64,000 nt of DNA from Oxalobacteraceae bacterium (GTDB taxonomy: Bacteria; Pseudomonadota; Gammaproteobacteria; Burkholderiales; Burkholderiaceae_D), in contig JABTBR010000007.1 in NCBI GenBank assembly GCA_013284265.1, forward strand, positions 99,603-163,602, given 5' to 3'. This document shows positions 20,536 through 29,348 of this stretch, piece after piece; positions within the stretch are counted from its first letter, which is position 1; every line of letters begins with the position of its first letter. The notes below the pieces were generated by a model. That model had not been told where the DNA came from. It saw only the letters and a program-made list of their open reading frames with translations, and made no database searches. The position numbers were made by a program, and so were the translations under genes.

Positions 20536-21747
20536 TTAGTGGGCCGCGGCGTGCCGCGCCTGGGACGCACCCGCCAGGGCCGGGCGCGGATTCAGGCGAT
20601 CCAGCCGGCCGCTCAGCGCCGTCAAGCCATACGCGCCCAGTACCACCAGCGCGCCTATCCAGCCGGTGTGCACCAGTCCCATATGCTCGACGATCAGGCC
20701 GCCGCCCCAGGCGCCGCCGGCGATGCCCAGATTGAAGGCGGCGATATTCAGTCCCGACGCCACATCGACCGCGCGCGGCGTGAAGTGTTCGGCCTGCTGC
20801 ACCACATACACCTGCAGACCCGCCACATTACCGAAGGCGAGCGCGCCCCACAGCAGCACGGTGGCCAGCACCAGCGGCGCATACGGCGCGGTAAAGGTCA
20901 GCGTCAGCAGCACGACGGCCAGGCCCAGGAAGATGATCTTCAGCGCGCCGACCGGGCCGCGCCGGTCGGCCAGCTTGCCGCCCCAGATATTGCCCAGCGC
21001 GACAGACACGCCGTACACCAGCATCACCAGGCTGACCGCGCCGGCGCTAAAGCCCGACACCGATTGCAGGATCGGCGCCAGATAGGTAAAGGCGATGAAG
21101 GAGCCGCCATAGCCCACCGCCGTCATGGCATAGACCAGCAGCAGGCGCGGTTCGCCCAGCACTTTGAGCTGCTGCAGCAGCGAAGCCGGTTTGGCATGGG
21201 CGATGCCGGCCGGGATAAAGGCCAGGCTACCCAGGAAGGCCAGCACGCCCAGCGCGGACACGGCCAGGAAGGTTTCGCGCCAGCCGAAGTGCTGGCCGAT
21301 AAAGGTTCCCAGCGGCACACCGGTCACCAGCGCCACCGTCAGGCCGGTGAACATGATGGCGATCGCGCTGGCCGCCTTGTCGCGCGCCACCAGCGAGGTG
21401 GCGATGGTCGAACCAATCGAGAAAAACACCCCGTGCGCCAGCCCGGTCAGCACCCGCGCCAGCACCAGCGAGGTATAGCCCGGCGCCTTCCAGGCCAGCA
21501 GATTGCCCAGCGTGAACAGCACCATCAGCGCCAGCAGCAGGGTCTTGCGCGGCAGCTTGCCGCTCAGCGCGGTCAGCACCGGCGCGCCCACGGCGACACC
21601 GAGGGCATACAGGCTGACCAGCAGCCCGGCCGACGGCAGGTTCACGCCCAGGTCGGCGGCGATGGTCGGCAGCAGGCCGACGATGACGAACTCCGTCGTT
21701 CCGATGGCAAATGCGCTGATCGTCAGCGCCAGCAAGGCAATTGGCAT
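20536..21747 (-). CDS. MFS transporter, DHA1 drug/sugar-efflux type (YdhP/AraJ-like)
   Basis: A 12-helix major facilitator exporter of 403 aa. It begins with the subgroup pattern ISAFAIGTTEFVIVGLLP, followed by the loop signature GKLPRKTLLL and a TM4 VLTGLAHGVFFSIG, as in YdhP, AraJ and NepI-like proteins. GGAG is 7 bases before the ATG. It is divergent from the unrecognised 21988 gene across a 240-base spacer containing a 12-base palindrome. The substrate cannot be told from the sequence; annotations as arabinose or chloramphenicol exporters in this subgroup are weakly based. Confidence 0.85.
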   Translation of the reverse strand: MPIALLALTISAFAIGTTEFVIVGLLPTIAADLGVNLPSAGLLVSLYALGVAVGAPVLTALSGKLPRKTLLLALMVLFTLGNLLAWKAPGYTSLVLARVLTGLAHGVFFSIGSTIATSLVARDKAASAIAIMFTGLTVALVTGVPLGTFIGQHFGWRETFLAVSALGVLAFLGSLAFIPAGIAHAKPASLLQQLKVLGEPRLLLVYAMTAVGYGGSFIAFTYLAPILQSVSGFSAGAVSLVMLVYGVSVALGNIWGGKLADRRGPVGALKIIFLGLAVVLLTLTFTAPYAPLVLATVLLWGALAFGNVAGLQVYVVQQAEHFTPRAVDVASGLNIAAFNLGIAGGAWGGGLIVEHMGLVHTGWIGALVVLGAYGLTALSGRLDRLNPRPALAGASQARHAAAH

Positions 21748-21852
21748 GGCAACACTCCATAAAAGTTGATGTCACGCAGTATCCCGGCTTTCTTTATTTC
21801 GAAAAACCCTTGATAAGGCAGAAGATATTTGATTTCGGGGCAATAATAAAAT

Positions 21853-21864
21853 CACAAATTTGTG
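21853..21864. promoter_or_regulatory. Perfect 12-base palindrome in a divergent spacer
   Basis: CACAAATTTGTG lies roughly midway between two divergently transcribed genes, in an AT-rich patch. Symmetry and position suggest an operator; no regulator gene is adjacent. Confidence 0.4.
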
Positions 21865-21987
21865 TCGTAGATGCGCACTATGTGAAAATTGGTGAGGAAG
21901 TGCGGGGCTCGAAAGGTGCAGAATCAGGACGCATCCCGGTCAATGTTGCCGGATTTTTGAGTTTGATTGCCTGATTGGAACCCTGCC

Positions 21988-23121
21988 ATGGCTAAAATTC
22001 TCCAGGAGATCTTCGTCGATCCACCCATGGCCATCGCCCGCCTTGGCGCCAGCCGGATTCCGCTGGACGCCTTTGTCTGGTCCGAGGCGGCCGGACCGCG
22101 GGGCTCGGACGACACCACCCTGATGCCGCGCTGGACGCTGGACGTGCAGCCGGACGGCACGGTGCAGCCGCGCATGCCCAAGCGCTTGACGTTCCGCGAC
22201 GGCGAGCACATACGGCCGCTATGTCCCTTCTTCGAACTGTGGGCCAAGGTCGGCGAAGCGGGCAGCGACCGCAGCACCTGGCAAGCCGTGCCGCTCACGC
22301 CCGCGCTGCTGAAGGAATTTGGCGGCGCGCCCAGCGACCTGGTGCTGCATTTCAATGCCGTCAACAGCAAGGCGGCGCGCCGGCGCAACGATCCGGATCT
22401 GCGCTTCGGCACCTTTCCGCCGGTCTCGCTGCGCGGCGACCAGCATGCCGCGCTGGCCATCAGCGGCAGCAGCCCGCCGGACGCCGCGCGGCCCCTGCTG
22501 CAGGACGGGCGCAGCATCCCGCTCGGTAGCCTGCGTTTCCTGCGCAGCAAGCCGCAACCGGCGCCGCAGGCCACCCCGTGGACCGACGACGTCAATGTGG
22601 AAGTGATGCGTTTCCGCTTTACCCCGCCGGCCGGCCGCTTCTACGGCCCGCCCGCCGCCGCGCAGGCGCGCACCCACGCCGGCCGCTCGCTGGTGGCCGT
22701 GCCGGCCGAATGCGCGTTTTTAAATGGCGAGGTGGGCTGGCTGGAGCAGCCCGTGCCGCCGCAGTCGGGCGACGCAGCCATGCTGCTCGATGTGGTGGAC
22801 GACACCAGCGACGCGCGCATCAGCGTGGAACTGAGCCTGCCCGGCCGCCCCGTGCTGCGCACGCGCGCCACGCTGTTCGTCGCCCCGCCCGATTTCGCAC
22901 TGAGCCAGCGCCCCGCCCCGACCATCGGCGAAGACCTGCGCGAACGCAAGGCCGCGGCCCATGAGCTGGCCGATGCGCTGACCGCACCGTTCGAAGCCGT
23001 CTCGCTGATGACGGCCGAACACTGGCGCGCGGTGCATGCACAAGACCAGGCGCCAGAGGACAGCGCTCAATTGACCATCAATAGCAATGCTGTGCGCGCG
23101 GACCTTCCCGTCAAACAGTAA
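21988..23121 (+). CDS. Conserved-looking protein of unknown function (377 aa)
   Basis: Not recognised. Codon use is typical of the genome and the frame is long, so it is a real gene. The product has no signal peptide and no membrane helix. The N terminus, EIFVDPPMAIARLGAS, vaguely recalls the start of LodA/GoxA-type oxidases (AIHPAIGIARVGNS), but the cysteine tryptophylquinone machinery and length of those enzymes are absent, so I do not assign it. Other landmarks are the charged RPLCPFFELWA segment (about 75-85) and a Pro-rich middle. ATG 21988 is preferred over an upstream TTG. It ends 5 bases from the convergent PPC-domain gene. Confidence 0.7.
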   Translation: MAKILQEIFVDPPMAIARLGASRIPLDAFVWSEAAGPRGSDDTTLMPRWTLDVQPDGTVQPRMPKRLTFRDGEHIRPLCPFFELWAKVGEAGSDRSTWQAVPLTPALLKEFGGAPSDLVLHFNAVNSKAARRRNDPDLRFGTFPPVSLRGDQHAALAISGSSPPDAARPLLQDGRSIPLGSLRFLRSKPQPAPQATPWTDDVNVEVMRFRFTPPAGRFYGPPAAAQARTHAGRSLVAVPAECAFLNGEVGWLEQPVPPQSGDAAMLLDVVDDTSDARISVELSLPGRPVLRTRATLFVAPPDFALSQRPAPTIGEDLRERKAAAHELADALTAPFEAVSLMTAEHWRAVHAQDQAPEDSAQLTINSNAVRADLPVKQ

Positions 23122-23126
23122 GGTCC

Positions 23127-23525
23127 TTAGCTGGAACTGCGTATCATCAATTCCTGAAAGCCCGTCGCCGCATCGTGTTCGCGGCTGAAACGGTACTCGG
23201 GCAGCAGCGCCAGCAGCAACTCGGCGGTGGTGCGCACCAGACAGCCGGCGCCGACGTGGCCGCCCAGCACCCTGCCCTGCGCATCGGCAATCGACATATG
23301 CAGATGGGCGCCGTCCGGCGCGACCGAGCCGGCCAGCGTGAGGATTTCCAGGTCGCCGTGCACGGCCGCAGCTTCGGGCACACCCGCATAACGCAGCTGT
23401 GCCACGCTCAGGCTGCCTATTCCCTGCAGCACGAAGGCAGCCTGGGCACCGGTCCTGATCAAGGCTCCCTGCACCGCGGCGCGCAGATCCTGGCCAGGAC
23501 TCAAACGTAGCGGCAGCAGTTGCAT
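23127..23525 (-). CDS. PPC/DUF296-domain DNA-binding-like protein
   Basis: A single-domain protein of 132 aa resembling the PPC (plants and prokaryotes conserved, DUF296) family, starting MQLLPLRLSPGQDLRAAVQ and containing LTLAGSVAPDGAHLHMSIAD and GGHVGAGCLVRTTAELLL. Bacterial members form trimers and their role is largely unknown; plant homologues with AT-hooks bind DNA. ATG 23525 is chosen because AAGGGA lies 9 bases upstream and family members start here; an in-frame ATG at 23582 would add 19 residues. It lies 65 bases after the glutaredoxin-like gene on the same strand, so co-transcription is likely. Confidence 0.82.
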   Translation of the reverse strand: MQLLPLRLSPGQDLRAAVQGALIRTGAQAAFVLQGIGSLSVAQLRYAGVPEAAAVHGDLEILTLAGSVAPDGAHLHMSIADAQGRVLGGHVGAGCLVRTTAELLLALLPEYRFSREHDAATGFQELMIRSSS

Positions 23526-23590
23526 GGACGGACGTCCCTTGGCCGCATTCTGGGCGACCAGCATCGGCAGCATGGCAAACATGGCTGCGC

Positions 23591-23971
23591 CTACGCCGCC
23601 ACCGGCGCGGCCAGCATGCGCGCGAATTCGCCGTTGCCGATCAAGCGTTCCAGGTCCTGGGCGCCGCCGATCAGCACGCCGTTCACGAAAATCATCGGCA
23701 AGGTCGGCCAGCCGGTCCACATCTTGAGCGCGGTGCGCGGGCGCCATTGCGACAGGTAGCTGCCGTACTCCAGGTAGTGGTAGGGCGTGCCGAGGCCATC
23801 GAGCAGCTTGCGTGCCTTGCGCGGAAACGGATTCATGGACATGCCGACCACCACCACCTTGTTGGCGGCCACGGCGGCCTGCACGGTGCGCACGATGTCG
23901 GCATGGCTGGCGCTGATCTTGGGGCGGGCATCGGGGTGGATGTGGGCTTCGTCCAGAATACTGCGGCTCAT
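23591..23971 (-). CDS. Glutaredoxin-fold protein without any cysteine
   Basis: A 126-aa protein resembling monothiol glutaredoxins in length and core pattern: VVVVGMS, the cis-Pro segment WPTLPMIFVNGVLIGGAQDL, and ERLIGNGEF. The active-site CGFS or CPYC is replaced by SMNPF, and no cysteine occurs anywhere in the protein. It therefore cannot do thiol chemistry or bind an iron-sulphur cluster in the glutaredoxin way. An extra segment GSYLSQWRPRTALKMWTGW replaces the usual linker. A binding or structural role is the inference. ATG 23971 is supported by GGAG 5 bases upstream. Probably transcribed with the PPC-domain gene. Confidence 0.8.
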   Translation of the reverse strand: MSRSILDEAHIHPDARPKISASHADIVRTVQAAVAANKVVVVGMSMNPFPRKARKLLDGLGTPYHYLEYGSYLSQWRPRTALKMWTGWPTLPMIFVNGVLIGGAQDLERLIGNGEFARMLAAPVAA

Positions 23972-24056
23972 GAGGTCTCCTGTGGGTGTTTTTTCAATAC
24001 TGGGAGAGTAGCCGCCTTGCGCCCGATACGCAAAGCTTTTTATCGGGAGGGCGCCG

Positions 24057-26228
24057 CTAGCGCGAGCCAAAACTCAGCCGCCGCCCTTCTTTGAGCATGG
24101 ATTCAAATTCGGCGGCGCTGACCGGCTGGCTGAACAGATAGCCCTGCAACTGGTCGCAACCGAGTTCGCGCAGGAAGGCCATCTGCTCCGGCGTCTCCAC
24201 GCCTTCGGCCACGATCTCCTGGCGCAGCTGCTGGGCCATGGTGACGATGGCGCGCGCAATCGCGCAATCGTTTTCCTCATGCGGCAAGCCGGTCACGAAG
24301 GAACGGTCTATCTTCAGCGTACTGATGGGGAACTTCTTCAGGTAGGCGAGGCTGGAATAGCCGGTACCGAAATCATCGAGCGCCAGCGCCATCCCCATCG
24401 CCACCAGCGCGTTCATGATGCCGATCACATTGTCGCTGCCGCCCACCAGCAGGCTTTCGGTAATCTCCAGCATGATCTGCTCGGGCAGCACGTCGTGGCG
24501 CGCCAGCACGGCGGTGATCCGCGCCGGCAGCTGGGTGTCGAACTGGCGCGCCGACAGATTGACGGCGATCGGCGGCATCATCAGATTGGCATCCTTCCAG
24601 GCACGCACCTGGCGGCAGGCTTCCTCCAGCACCCAGTTGCCCAGGTCGAGTATCAGCCCGGTCTCCTCGGCCACCGGAATGAACACGCCCGGCGAGACCA
24701 TGCCGCGCACCGGATGGCGCCAGCGCAGCAGCGCTTCGGCGCCGACGATGCGGCCGCTGCGCAGGCTCACCTTGGGCTGGTAGTACAGTTCCAGCTGGTC
24801 CAGCGCCAGCGCCGAACGCAGCTCGGTTTCCATGCGCAGGTGTTCCTTGGCGCGCTGGTTCATCTCCTCGCTGTAGAACAGGAAGGACGGCTCCAGATTC
24901 TTGGCCGCGCGCGCGGCCGCCACTTCGGCGAAGTGGATCAGGCTGGGCGAGTCGCTACCATCTTCCGGATACACGGCGATACCCGCGCTGGCGCCCACCT
25001 GCAAGCTATGCCCGCCCACCGCCAGCGGCGTGCTCAGTGTGGACAGCAGCTTCTGCGCGACGATGGCGGCATGTTCGCGCTTTTCAATCTGCAGCAGCGC
25101 GATGGCGAACTTGTTGCCGTCGATGCGGGCCAGCACATCCGGATCGCGCAGCGCCTGGCGGAACTGGCGCCCGATCTCGCACAGCAGCGCATTGCCGATG
25201 TCGTGGCCCAGCGTGTCGCTGATCGCTCCCAGCCGGCTGATCTCCACCACCATCACCGCGCCATGCTCCCCCGTGCGGCGCGCCTCGGTCAGCGCCTGGT
25301 CCAGCAGTTGCGACAGCAGGCACTGGTTCGGCAGGCCGGTCAGGCTGTCGTAATTGGCCATGCGCTGCATGCGCGCCTCGGCATCCTTGTGCACGCTGAT
25401 ATCGGAGAACAGCGAGAAGGTATGCGTGATCTGGCCCGCGTGATCGCGCACCGCGCTGATCGTGACCGATTGCGGAAACAGCTCGCCGTTCTTGCGCTTG
25501 CCGATAATCTCGCCGCGCCAGGGGCCGCTGCCGCGCATGGCGGCGCGCACCTGGGCGCGGAAGTCGGCGTCGTGCACGCCCGAGCGCAGCAGGTCGGGCG
25601 TGCTGCCGATGGTTTCCTCGGGCAGGTAGCCGGTGATGCGGGTGAAGGCGCCGTTGATCGAGACGATGCGCTCGTTGGCATCGGTGATCAGCACGCCCTG
25701 GTCGCTGTCTTCGATGATGCGCGCGTGCAGTTGCAGCTTGTCGGCCTCGGCCAGCGGCTCCTGGACCGTGTGCAGGCGCACCAGCATGCCTATCGTGTCG
25801 CCGCCTTCGTCGCGCCGCAGCGAGAGCGCCAGCCTTACCCAGACAATGTCGCCGGACTTGGTGCGCCGCCGCACCTCGGTCACGCCGCTCATCTGCGGCT
25901 GGCCCTGCTCCTGCGCCTGCTGGAAGAACAGCTCGGCGATATCGCCGCCCTCGTCCTCGTCGGCATACAGGAACAGCACGTGCTGGCCCAGCGCCTCCTG
26001 CGCGCTGTAGCCGAACAGCTGTTCGGCGCCCGCGTTCCAGCCGGTCAGATAGCCGGCCAGATCGAGTTCCAGCAAGGCGTCCGGCGCCGGCAGCGCCGCC
26101 AGATGGGCCGCCTGCGCTTCGGCCAAGGCAGCGTCCAGACTGGCCAGCGTGCTGGCCAGCGCTTCGCCCTGCTGTTCACGGGCTTGCCGGCTCAGCGCCA
26201 GACAGCGCGCGATCGCGGCCTCATGCAT
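24057..26228 (-). CDS. PAS-PAS-GGDEF(degenerate)-EAL c-di-GMP phosphodiesterase
   Basis: A 723-aa cytoplasmic second-messenger enzyme. PAS 1 (about 45-155) and PAS 2 (about 165-280) precede a GGDEF domain (about 285-450) whose signature is DGNKF (370-374), so cyclase activity is not expected. The EAL domain (about 465-710) keeps its catalytic residues: EALLRWRHP, NLSARQFD, EITES, DDFGTGYSSL, KIDRSF and EGVET. Net activity is therefore probably hydrolysis of cyclic di-GMP, with the dead GGDEF possibly binding GTP as an activator. The start ATG (26228) overlaps the end of the HDOD gene by 8 bases, implying co-expression. Confidence 0.9.
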   Translation of the reverse strand: MHEAAIARCLALSRQAREQQGEALASTLASLDAALAEAQAAHLAALPAPDALLELDLAGYLTGWNAGAEQLFGYSAQEALGQHVLFLYADEDEGGDIAELFFQQAQEQGQPQMSGVTEVRRRTKSGDIVWVRLALSLRRDEGGDTIGMLVRLHTVQEPLAEADKLQLHARIIEDSDQGVLITDANERIVSINGAFTRITGYLPEETIGSTPDLLRSGVHDADFRAQVRAAMRGSGPWRGEIIGKRKNGELFPQSVTISAVRDHAGQITHTFSLFSDISVHKDAEARMQRMANYDSLTGLPNQCLLSQLLDQALTEARRTGEHGAVMVVEISRLGAISDTLGHDIGNALLCEIGRQFRQALRDPDVLARIDGNKFAIALLQIEKREHAAIVAQKLLSTLSTPLAVGGHSLQVGASAGIAVYPEDGSDSPSLIHFAEVAAARAAKNLEPSFLFYSEEMNQRAKEHLRMETELRSALALDQLELYYQPKVSLRSGRIVGAEALLRWRHPVRGMVSPGVFIPVAEETGLILDLGNWVLEEACRQVRAWKDANLMMPPIAVNLSARQFDTQLPARITAVLARHDVLPEQIMLEITESLLVGGSDNVIGIMNALVAMGMALALDDFGTGYSSLAYLKKFPISTLKIDRSFVTGLPHEENDCAIARAIVTMAQQLRQEIVAEGVETPEQMAFLRELGCDQLQGYLFSQPVSAAEFESMLKEGRRLSFGSR

Positions 26229-27231
26229 GGGCGCTTCCCGCCCCGCCGGCGACCAGGCCCAGCATCCACAGATGCGCCTCGACCATGATCCGATGATAGT
26301 CATCCACGCCCAGTTGCAGCGCATCCAGCTGAGTCAGCAGGGCCGCACCGTCGCGCTGTTCGGCCGCGTCGACCAGCGCCAGCAGGCAGCCCAGTTCGCC
26401 GCCCCGGTTCAGCAAGGCATCCTGTACGGTCTCGCCGATGGCCAGCGGCTGCAGCACCTCGGCCAGCGGCATGCCGAACAGCACGCCCAGCAGCGAAAAC
26501 ATCCCCGCCATGAAGCCCTGCTCCTGGGTGTGCCGGTCCAGGCCGGCAGCCTTGGCCAGCAGTTCCATCGCATGGGCACGCACCGCCACCCGCGCCAGCA
26601 GCATGGGCGAACGGGCATCGCCCTCGCGCGCCGAAAACAGCATCAGATTGAGCCAGCGCCGCAATTGCTGGCGCCCCAGTATCATCAGCGCCTGCGAAAA
26701 ACTGGTGACGCGCCGGCTGCTGCCCATGCCCAGGGAATTGACCAGCCGCAGCAAATGGTAGGACAGCGTCGGATCGCGCCGCAGCAGCGCTTCGATTTCG
26801 TGGGTGTCGGCATCGGCCGCCACCAGTTGCACCAGCTGGGTGGCCAGCGCGCGCGACGCGGCCTGGGCGCCCACCGGTTTCGGCGGCGCGGCCAGGTACC
26901 AGTCGCCATCGACCCAGGCCATGGGCGGCGGCAACAGTCCCGGCAGGCTGGCGCCTACGTTGACTTGCAACACGATCGTGCTATGGAGTTCATGCCAGCA
27001 GGCCGTTTCCAGCGCGTCGCCCACGGGGCCAAGCAGGCTGGAACGGTAAAAACAGGGAAGCTGGATGCTCAATTCCTGCAAGCCGGCTATGGGCAATGCA
27101 TCGGCCATCGCCTGCGCCTGTTCCGCAGCCAGGCCCTCGCGGCCAGGCGCCAGGACCAGTGCGCCAGGGTGGCCGGTACGCTCGGCCAACAACTGAAAGA
27201 AGACGGGGGGCGCGGGGCTGGCAGCACTCAT
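26221..27231 (-). CDS. HDOD-domain signalling protein
   Basis: A 336-aa protein with an N-terminal region (about 1-120) lacking a recognised EAL signature and a C-terminal HDOD domain (about 130-320; IEALLRRDPTLSYHLLRLVNS, SFSQALMILGRQQLRRWLNL). HDOD is an HD-like helical domain without the metal-binding His-Asp pair. Architecture resembles YuxH-type EAL-HDOD proteins with a decayed N-terminal half. Such proteins act as scaffolds in c-di-GMP, motility and stress signalling. It overlaps the EAL gene by 8 bases, and the pair probably functions together. Confidence 0.85.
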   Translation of the reverse strand: MSAASPAPPVFFQLLAERTGHPGALVLAPGREGLAAEQAQAMADALPIAGLQELSIQLPCFYRSSLLGPVGDALETACWHELHSTIVLQVNVGASLPGLLPPPMAWVDGDWYLAAPPKPVGAQAASRALATQLVQLVAADADTHEIEALLRRDPTLSYHLLRLVNSLGMGSSRRVTSFSQALMILGRQQLRRWLNLMLFSAREGDARSPMLLARVAVRAHAMELLAKAAGLDRHTQEQGFMAGMFSLLGVLFGMPLAEVLQPLAIGETVQDALLNRGGELGCLLALVDAAEQRDGAALLTQLDALQLGVDDYHRIMVEAHLWMLGLVAGGAGSAHA

Positions 27232-27337
27232 GGAATCATCCTGAATGGGAGACTGGGGGCACCCCCCATGTTACTCCCAAACTATTTGCGCCGGTCAACA
27301 TTCTGTTTGCAAGGGACGGGGGAACCACGCGGTGATC

Positions 27338-27490
27338 ATTGGCGGGCCGGCGGCAGCCCCTCGCTAAGGGGCCGGCGGCGGTCGCCCAAAACCCAGGGCA
27401 AAGAGCCGGGGGCCTGTTCCGCAGGGACAGGCGGGGCGCAGCCCCTCCCCGGACCCGGGTCAGACCCCAGGGGTACGCCACGGGTTTTTT
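27338..27490. repeat. Dispersed palindromic element, copy 1 (composite)
   Basis: Begins with ATTGGCGGGCCGGCGG (27338-27353), as in copy 4, then AAAACCCAGGGCAAAGAGCC and, on the right, GGGTCAGACCCCAGGGG, GTACGCC and GGGTTTTTT. The left inner arm of the other copies is missing; about 40 bases forming two small hairpins (GCCTGT/ACAGGC and GGGGC/GCCCC) stand in its place. It fills the gap between the HDOD start and the LysR stop. Confidence 0.75.
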
Positions 27491-27516
27491 GCGGGCAAAC
27501 GTCAAATCCCCCCCCA

Positions 27517-28449
27517 TCAGCCCAACTTCCGCAATGCCGGCATCGCCCCCAGCAAACGCGGCCACAAACCCGGCTCGCGCAGGCGCGCCAGCCACCACTC
27601 CAGCGCGGCGCCGTTCTCGCCGCTGCGCCAGGCCAGATAGAAGGTTTCGTCCGGCTTGGGCTCTTCCACCTGCTTTTCCACCAGCAAACCGGCGGCAATG
27701 GCGGCGCGCGCACACGGTTCGGGCAAAAAACCGAAGCCCAGGCCCGCCACCTGATAATCCAGTTTGGCCTGCATGCTGGGCACCGTCAAACTGTCCTGTC
27801 CCAGCAACAGTCCGACCGTGCGCGGCGCCAGCCGGCGCGCCGAATCGGCCACACTGATGGCACGGTGAGGCTGCAGATGCAGGCGGCTCAAGCTGGTATC
27901 GACGGCGGCCAGGGGGTGACTGGGCGCCACCGCGAACACGAAGGACACCGTGCCGATCGGCAGCGACACATAACCGCCGCCGGCCGGCCCGTCGCCCGCC
28001 ACGCCCACCAGCAGGTCGGCGCGGCGCTCGATCAGCGCTTCCCAGGCGCCACCCAGCGCCTCCTGCAGCACGCGCAGCCGGGTCTGCTTAGCCACCTGGT
28101 AGAAGGCGCTCACGTCCTGCTGCAGCATCAGCGGCGAGAACATCGAATCCATGCCGATGGCCAATTCAGTCTCCCAGCCGGAGGCGACCCGGCGCACCCG
28201 TTCCTCCAGATCGTGGGCCGCCTTGAGCAGGTAGCGGCCTTCCTTGAGCAGCTCCATGCCGGCGCGCGTCAAGGTCACGCGCGGGCCGTGGCGCTCGAAA
28301 ACCTGCACGCCCAGCTCGTCCTCCAGCTTGCTGACGGTGTAGGAAATGGTGGACGGCACGCGGTGCAATTCCTTGCCCGCGGCGGCGAAGGAACCGCGGC
28401 GGTCGATCGCGTCGACGATTTGCAGGGCTTCCAGGCTGAGTCTGAGCAT
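27517..28449 (-). CDS. LysR-family transcriptional regulator
   Basis: A 310-aa LysR regulator. The N-terminal winged helix-turn-helix covers about 1-60 (AIDRRGSFAAAGKELHRVPSTISYTVSKLEDELGVQVFER), and the substrate-binding domain about 88-300. ATG 28449 matches the usual family start; an in-frame upstream ATG would add 29 basic residues outside the domain. It is divergent from the pirin gene with a 145-base spacer, an arrangement in which LysR proteins typically control the neighbour. Inducer unknown. Confidence 0.92.
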   Translation of the reverse strand: MLRLSLEALQIVDAIDRRGSFAAAGKELHRVPSTISYTVSKLEDELGVQVFERHGPRVTLTRAGMELLKEGRYLLKAAHDLEERVRRVASGWETELAIGMDSMFSPLMLQQDVSAFYQVAKQTRLRVLQEALGGAWEALIERRADLLVGVAGDGPAGGGYVSLPIGTVSFVFAVAPSHPLAAVDTSLSRLHLQPHRAISVADSARRLAPRTVGLLLGQDSLTVPSMQAKLDYQVAGLGFGFLPEPCARAAIAAGLLVEKQVEEPKPDETFYLAWRSGENGAALEWWLARLREPGLWPRLLGAMPALRKLG

Positions 28450-28485
28450 TCGATTTTTTCGATGATTGCTGGGTAAATTTTCCGT

Positions 28486-28536
28486 TTTTTGTTTCCGTTT
28501 AAGCCACATATACTGTGACTCATTGGTGCGAAACAA
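28486..28536. promoter_or_regulatory. Overlapping divergent promoters between lysR and pirin genes
   Basis: TATACT (28509-28514, plus) and a minus-strand TATATG reading through the same bases form facing -10 candidates. TTGTTT lies on the minus strand 18 bases from the latter. TTGTTTC (28489-28495) and GAAACAA (28530-28536) form an inverted repeat around them. The -35 matches are weak, so this is tentative. Confidence 0.35.
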
Positions 28537-28594
28537 GACAGCATGACATCGAAATTATCGCACATTAATTTTTTACTACGATCGGAGAATGATG

Positions 28595-29296
28595 ATGTTG
28601 CAAACTCGCAAAAGTGCAGACCGCAGCGTAGCCAACCATGGCTGGCTGGACTCCCGCCATACTTTCTCGTTCGGCAGCTATCACGACCCGGACCATGTGG
28701 GCTTCGGCCCCCTGCTGGTCATCAATGAAGACCGCGTCACCCCGGCCCAGGGTTTCGGCACCCACGGCCACCGCGACATGGAAATCATTTCATACGTGCT
28801 CGACGGCGCGCTGGCCCACAAGGACAGTATGGGCACCGGTTCCGTGCTGCACTACGGCGATGTCCAGCGCATGAGTGCCGGCAGCGGCGTGCGCCATAGC
28901 GAATTTAACAACTCGCCCAGCGAGCCGGTGCATTTCCTGCAAATCTGGATCGCGCCGAATGTGCAGGGGATCGCGCCCAGCTATGAAGAGCGTCACTTCA
29001 CGCCGGAAAGCAAACAGGGCCAGCTGCGCCTGATCGCCTCCAGCGATGGCCGCCAGGAGTCGGTGCTGATCCACCAGGATGCCGCCATCTATGCCAGCAT
29101 CATGGCCGAGGGCGACCGGCTGGAGCATCCGCTGGCCAAAGACCGGCTCGGCTATGTCCATGTGATACGCGGCAGCGTTACCGTCAACGGCGTGGCCCTC
29201 CAGGGCGGCGACGCGCTCAAGCTGGCCCATGTCGACGGCATCACGCTGGAACAGGCCGTGGCGGCCGAACTGCTGGTATTCGACCTGCCCCACTAG
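28595..29296 (+). CDS. Pirin family protein (bicupin, quercetinase-like)
   Basis: A 233-aa pirin. The N-terminal cupin carries the metal-site pattern GFGTHGHRDMEI (two His) and AGSGVRHSEFN (His and Glu), so a single metal ion is likely bound. The C-terminal cupin (about 145-230) lacks metal ligands, as usual. Bacterial pirins such as YhhW oxidise quercetin in vitro; physiological substrates are generally unknown. Three in-frame ATGs occur at 28589, 28592 and 28595; CGGAG at 28583 favours 28595. Divergent from a LysR gene. Confidence 0.9.
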   Translation: MLQTRKSADRSVANHGWLDSRHTFSFGSYHDPDHVGFGPLLVINEDRVTPAQGFGTHGHRDMEIISYVLDGALAHKDSMGTGSVLHYGDVQRMSAGSGVRHSEFNNSPSEPVHFLQIWIAPNVQGIAPSYEERHFTPESKQGQLRLIASSDGRQESVLIHQDAAIYASIMAEGDRLEHPLAKDRLGYVHVIRGSVTVNGVALQGGDALKLAHVDGITLEQAVAAELLVFDLPH

Positions 29297-29348
29297 GCCT
29301 ATAGGGAGCGGCGGACTTCTTTCCGGCCAACTTTTGGTATGATGTGAG

